In this document: positions 17,009 to 19,416 of the stretch, in pieces
How positions within the stretch are numbered: the stretch's first letter is position 1
How the letters are laid out: each line of letters opens with the position of its first letter
NCBI GenBank assembly: GCA_035646395.1
Contig: DASRPK010000091.1
Span: 1-19,416 of the forward strand
Direction: 5' to 3'
Origin: JABWBJ01 sp035646395
Lineage (GTDB): Bacteria > Gemmatimonadota > Gemmatimonadetes > Gemmatimonadales > Gemmatimonadaceae
Length of the DNA stretch: 19,416 nucleotides
Notes under the pieces: model-generated
The model's input: the letters and a program-made list of their open reading frames with translations, nothing else
The model's database searches: none
Told to the model about the DNA's origin: nothing
Position numbers and translations under genes: made by a program

Positions 17009-17159
17009 CTGCGGAAAGGCGGGAGGGTGGCTTCTGGGAATCGGTGAGTCGAACGCAGGCTCCACTTGATTCCCATTTTTGTTGGAGCCCAACCTCCTGC
17101 CCCTTTGCCCGCGTAATGCATACAGCGTTGTGATTGCGGTCCCCTTTTTCCGAGATCCC
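17009..17159. other. Intergenic stretch before lemA, weak hairpin only
   Basis: No gene is supported here. GGCTCCA (17058-17064) and TGGAGCC (17083-17089) could form a 7-bp stem around an 18-nt T-rich loop, but no T-tract follows. No convincing promoter was found. The similar 93-nt gap between tilS and the small ORF (16748-16840) also shows no clear promoter. Confidence 0.4.
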
Positions 17160-17717
17160 ATGTTCATCGCTCTGTTGGTCCTCACCATCCTCGTCGTCGT
17201 GTGGGGCGTTGGCGCGTACAACTCGCTGATCTCACTGAAGAACCAGGTGGCCAACGCGTGGAAGCAGATCGACGTCCAGCTCAAGCGCCGGCATGACCTG
17301 GTGCCTAACCTCATCGCGGCAGTGAAAGGCGCGATGAACTTCGAGCGCGAGACGCTCGAAGCGGTGATCGCGGCCCGCAACCAGGCGGTGCAAGTGGGAT
17401 CCGGCGGGGATGTGTCGAAGATTGCGGCCGTGGAGGGGCAACTCACCGGCGCCCTCCACAGGCTGCTCGCCGTCGTCGAGGCCTATCCGGATCTCAAGGC
17501 TACCGGGAACATCGGTCAGTTGCAGGAAGAACTGACCTCCACCGAAAACAAGATCGCGTTTGCCCGGCAGCTCTATAACGATGTCGCGACCCAGTACAAC
17601 ACGAAGCAGCGCCAGGTGCCGACGATGTTCGTCGCCAACATGGCCGGTGCGAGTCCGGCGCCGCTGTGGGAACTGACGGACGACGCGGAACGGGCGGTGC
17701 CGAAGGTGGAACTGTGA
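17160..17717 (+). CDS. lemA: LemA family protein
   Basis: A 185-residue LemA-family protein: one N-terminal transmembrane segment (about 2-19) followed by an elongated helical bundle facing the cytoplasm or periplasm. Family blocks are SLKNQVANAWKQIDVQLKRR, DLVPNLIAAVKG, the YPDLKA motif, and ENKIAFARQLYND. The biochemical role of LemA proteins is unknown; in many genomes the gene lies beside htpX, as here. ATG at 17160 was chosen because it gives the standard membrane N-terminus; an upstream TTG would add an unrelated leader. The ribosome binding site is weak. Its TGA stop lies at the edge of the inverted repeat that separates it from htpX. Confidence 0.92.
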   Translation: MFIALLVLTILVVVWGVGAYNSLISLKNQVANAWKQIDVQLKRRHDLVPNLIAAVKGAMNFERETLEAVIAARNQAVQVGSGGDVSKIAAVEGQLTGALHRLLAVVEAYPDLKATGNIGQLQEELTSTENKIAFARQLYNDVATQYNTKQRQVPTMFVANMAGASPAPLWELTDDAERAVPKVEL

Positions 17718-17790
17718 ACCTCGACTCGTGACTCGTGACTCGTTCGTGAGGTGGCCGTGCCGAGTCACGAGTCACTAGTCACGAGTCACA
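17713..17790. repeat. Inverted repeat of 7-nt units between lemA and htpX
   Basis: The core arm at 17723-17742 and its partner at 17761-17780 are inverted copies with one mismatch in 20, and the loop is 18 nt. Weaker pairing extends outwards to 17713 and 17790. The arms are runs of the 7-nt unit GACTCGT. The outer part covers the lemA stop codon, and the right arm ends 5 nt before the htpX ATG. There is no T-tract. The htpX start has no good ribosome binding site. Confidence 0.85.
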
Positions 17791-17795
17791 TCCAG

Positions 17796-18836
17796 ATGGA
17801 CGACGCAGTCGATCTCTTCAGTCAGCAACAGTCGAACCGTCTCCGGTCCCGAATTCTCATCGCCGGCTTCATCGCGTTCTTCGCCTGGCTCGGGTTCGGC
17901 GGAGACTGGATCCTGTGGCAGGCGACGCTCGGCGCAGGAGAAGGCGCCTATCGACACACCCTCCCCTGGTTCGGGATTGCGTTGACAACGGTCGCCTCTA
18001 TCGCGACGATCGTGGCCTGGCGGCGGGGACCGGAGCGGGTGCTCTGGTCTGCCAACGCCTACGAAGTCGTCGATCCAGTCAATGACGACGAGCGCCGGCT
18101 GGTAAACGTGGTCGAGGAGATGGCGATCGCCAGCGGCATCCCGAAACCACGGGTCTGGATTGTCCCCGACGAGGACCCTAACGCGTTTGCGACCGGACGC
18201 GACCTGAACACGGCGCACGTAGCGGTCACCGCCGGGCTCCTCACCCAACTCGACCGCGATGAGCTGCAGTCGGTTGTGGCGCATGAAATGGGTCACGTGA
18301 AGAACCTGGACGTACGCCTGATGACCCTGCTCGCCGCGCTGGTGGGAGCGGTCACCCTGGCCGGCGACTTCATGGCGCGGATGATGCGCGGCGGATCCCG
18401 TGTCCGCGGCGTGTCGTTAGGCGGGAACCGGCGAGGTAGTGGAAAGAAGGGCGGCAACCCGGTCCTGATCGTCGTTCTCGTCCTCTGGCTGCTGAGCTGG
18501 TTGCTCGCTCCCCTCATCACCCGGCTGCTCGCGCTCGGCGTCAGCCGGAAGCGCGAATACCTCGCCGACGCCATGAGCGCCCAGTTCACCCGCAATCCCG
18601 GGGCGCTCGCCCGTGCCTTGCACAAGATCGAGCATGCGGCAGACCCGACCCACAGCATGAAAAAGGGGAGCGCGCACCTGTGTATCGCCGATCCGCTCGG
18701 TCGCAGCCTGACGAACAAGGAAGGGATGTTCGCCGAGCTGTTCGGAACGCATCCTCCGATGGCAATCCGGGTGGCGAAGTTGAAGGCGATGGCATACAAC
18801 CAGGATCGCGGAAGTGGGATGGGGGATGTGGGATAG
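17796..18836 (+). CDS. htpX: M48-family membrane metalloprotease, HtpX-like
   Basis: A zinc protease of 346 residues that, by family, cleaves misfolded membrane proteins in parallel with FtsH (also encoded in this window). The zinc motif is HEMGH (163-167), with the third ligand Glu254 in REYLADA. Hydrophobic segments near 19-34, 56-74, 174-190 and 222-247 anchor it in the inner membrane. The C-terminal block GTHPPMAIRVAKLKAM is typical of M48B. ATG at 17796 was chosen for a normal N-terminus; a GTG at 17751 would translate the inverted repeat. The last seven or so codons (GSGMGDVG) fall in the arm of the next inverted repeat and look unlike family C-termini, so the repeat may have replaced the original end. 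It is paired with lemA. Confidence 0.95.
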   Translation: MDDAVDLFSQQQSNRLRSRILIAGFIAFFAWLGFGGDWILWQATLGAGEGAYRHTLPWFGIALTTVASIATIVAWRRGPERVLWSANAYEVVDPVNDDERRLVNVVEEMAIASGIPKPRVWIVPDEDPNAFATGRDLNTAHVAVTAGLLTQLDRDELQSVVAHEMGHVKNLDVRLMTLLAALVGAVTLAGDFMARMMRGGSRVRGVSLGGNRRGSGKKGGNPVLIVVLVLWLLSWLLAPLITRLLALGVSRKREYLADAMSAQFTRNPGALARALHKIEHAADPTHSMKKGSAHLCIADPLGRSLTNKEGMFAELFGTHPPMAIRVAKLKAMAYNQDRGSGMGDVG

Positions 18837-18935
18837 ACTGCAAGGCGATTCGCGCCGAACTTTTTTGAAGGACTTCGTGTCTTCTCGAATGAAGCCCCTT
18901 CGCCGTTTTGCCTCCTCCCACATCCCACGTCCCAC
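18814..18935. repeat. Inverted repeat joining the htpX end to the next gene's start
   Basis: The arm at 18814-18833 matches the inverse of 18916-18935 at 18 of 20 positions; the spacer is 82 nt. The unit is GTGGGAT (7 nt), repeated about three times per arm. The left arm encodes the last codons of htpX up to its TAG stop. The right arm encodes residues 10-16 of the following exported protein (SHIPRPT). Both arms are therefore read as protein in different genes. Confidence 0.85.
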
Positions 18936-19416
18936 GTCCGTTTTCTTAACGGCGCTGGCGATTGTATGCACCCTGAGGCCGGCGGATGCGCAATACCTGA
19001 CCCGCCCCCAAATCCCGTGGCGGACCATCTCGACCGCGCGGTTCGACATCCACTTTCCTGCCGAGATGGAGGAGTGGACCAGTCTTGTCGCGCGACAGAT
19101 GGAGTCGGTCGCCGACGCTGTGCACTCCGTGGTCGGCAATGCGCCGTCATCGCGCATAACGGTGATCGTCGAGGATCCGAGTAACGTCGCGAACGGCTTT
19201 GCGCTCCCGTTCCTCGAAGGGCCGGTCATCTTCCTGTGGCCAACCCCGCCCTCTCCATCACCGACGTTCGGCACGCATCGCGGGTGGGGTGAAGTGCTCG
19301 CCATTCACGAATACGGCCACATCGCGCACCTGACGTTTCCATCGCGGAATCCGCGCGAGCGTTTTCTCTGGAAACTGATGCCAGTACAAATCAGCCCCGT
19401 CACCAGGAAATCGCCG
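18889..19416 (+). CDS. Putative exported HExxH metallopeptidase (5' part)
   Basis: An open frame of 176 codons that runs off the window. The N-terminus is basic, then hydrophobic (about 17-29), and ends in ADA before Gln35, a good signal peptidase I site. The mature region contains HEYGH at 140-144, preceded by GWGEVLAI, the zinc-binding helix of a gluzincin-type peptidase. The rest (FDIHFP, then VTVIVED) resembles the peptidase-MA-like N-terminal domain that in Gemmatimonadota, Acidobacteria and Bacteroidetes often precedes PD40/TolB-type beta-propellers. The third zinc ligand and any propeller lie beyond the window. ATG at 18889-18891 is the only in-frame start that keeps the signal peptide; a GAAGGA sequence is about 16 nt upstream, too far to be ideal. 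Residues 10-16 are encoded by an inverted-repeat arm. Confidence 0.75.
   Translation, partial: MKPLRRFASSHIPRPTSVFLTALAIVCTLRPADAQYLTRPQIPWRTISTARFDIHFPAEMEEWTSLVARQMESVADAVHSVVGNAPSSRITVIVEDPSNVANGFALPFLEGPVIFLWPTPPSPSPTFGTHRGWGEVLAIHEYGHIAHLTFPSRNPRERFLWKLMPVQISPVTRKSP

Noticed and set aside
17058..17089. Terminator between the small ORF and lemA
   Set aside because: The 7-bp stem has an 18-nt loop and no following T-tract, so termination is not supported.
16810..17133. A 107-codon plus-strand open frame between tilS and lemA
   Set aside because: The product is Gly/Pro/Ser/His-rich and unstructured, and its start lacks a ribosome binding site. The 55-codon frame inside it in another phase has a good one and a coherent hydrophobic product.
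17079..17159. An upstream TTG start for lemA
   Set aside because: It would place a Pro/Cys-rich stretch before the N-terminal membrane helix; LemA proteins begin at the helix.
17751..17795. An upstream GTG start for htpX
   Set aside because: It would translate the inverted-repeat arm into a Ser/His-rich leader not seen in M48 proteases; the ATG at 17796 gives the normal N-terminus.

Overview
The window is a compact, strongly GC-rich stretch of bacterial chromosome. It carries core housekeeping genes and no phage, plasmid or transposon genes. It encodes a lipoprotein signal peptidase, a Thermotoga/Bacillus-type chemotaxis set with CheC, a eukaryotic-like (type 2) IleRS under an actinobacterial-style T-box, a DUF2723 membrane protein, and an exported HExxH protein of the kind often fused to PD40/TolB propellers. 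I infer a soil or freshwater Gemmatimonadota-like bacterium. The phylum is an inference from gene content and is not proven by the sequence.

Layout. Positions 1-4885 (minus strand) hold one tight run: DksA/TraR-like zinc finger, lspA, rluD, cheW, cheY, cheA and the start of cheC. Neighbours mostly overlap or nearly touch, so chemotaxis signalling is appended to a lipoprotein/pseudouridine housekeeping operon. Positions 4886-5267 are a divergent control region with a promoter and a complete-looking T-box leader, followed by ileS (plus strand) to 8441. Convergent to ileS is a minus-strand group (8599-12717): DUF2723 protein, yggS, divIVA and purine nucleoside phosphorylase. Behind an intrinsic terminator lies a second minus-strand group (12903-16747), tilS-hpt-ftsH, an arrangement common in many bacteria. 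Divergent from tilS, the plus strand carries a 55-codon membrane miniprotein with a TTG start, then lemA, htpX and the 5' part of a putative secreted metallopeptidase that runs off the window.

Three signals are not explained by the gene list. (1) Five junctions contain long imperfect inverted repeats. Their arms are built from short 7-9 nt tandem units, and four of the five touch or overlap the start or stop codons of the adjacent genes. Two of the five share sequence; the others share only architecture. (2) By eye, all 18 CTAA/TTAG tetramers in the window lie in CCTAA/TTAGG, and 16 lie in CCTAAC/GTTAGG. In genes this is always read as rare Leu TTA before Gly, or as Pro-Asn CCT-AAC. (3) The ileS leader has mutually exclusive pairings that would hide or expose the Shine-Dalgarno sequence, so it looks like a translational T-box switch outside its best-known phyla.
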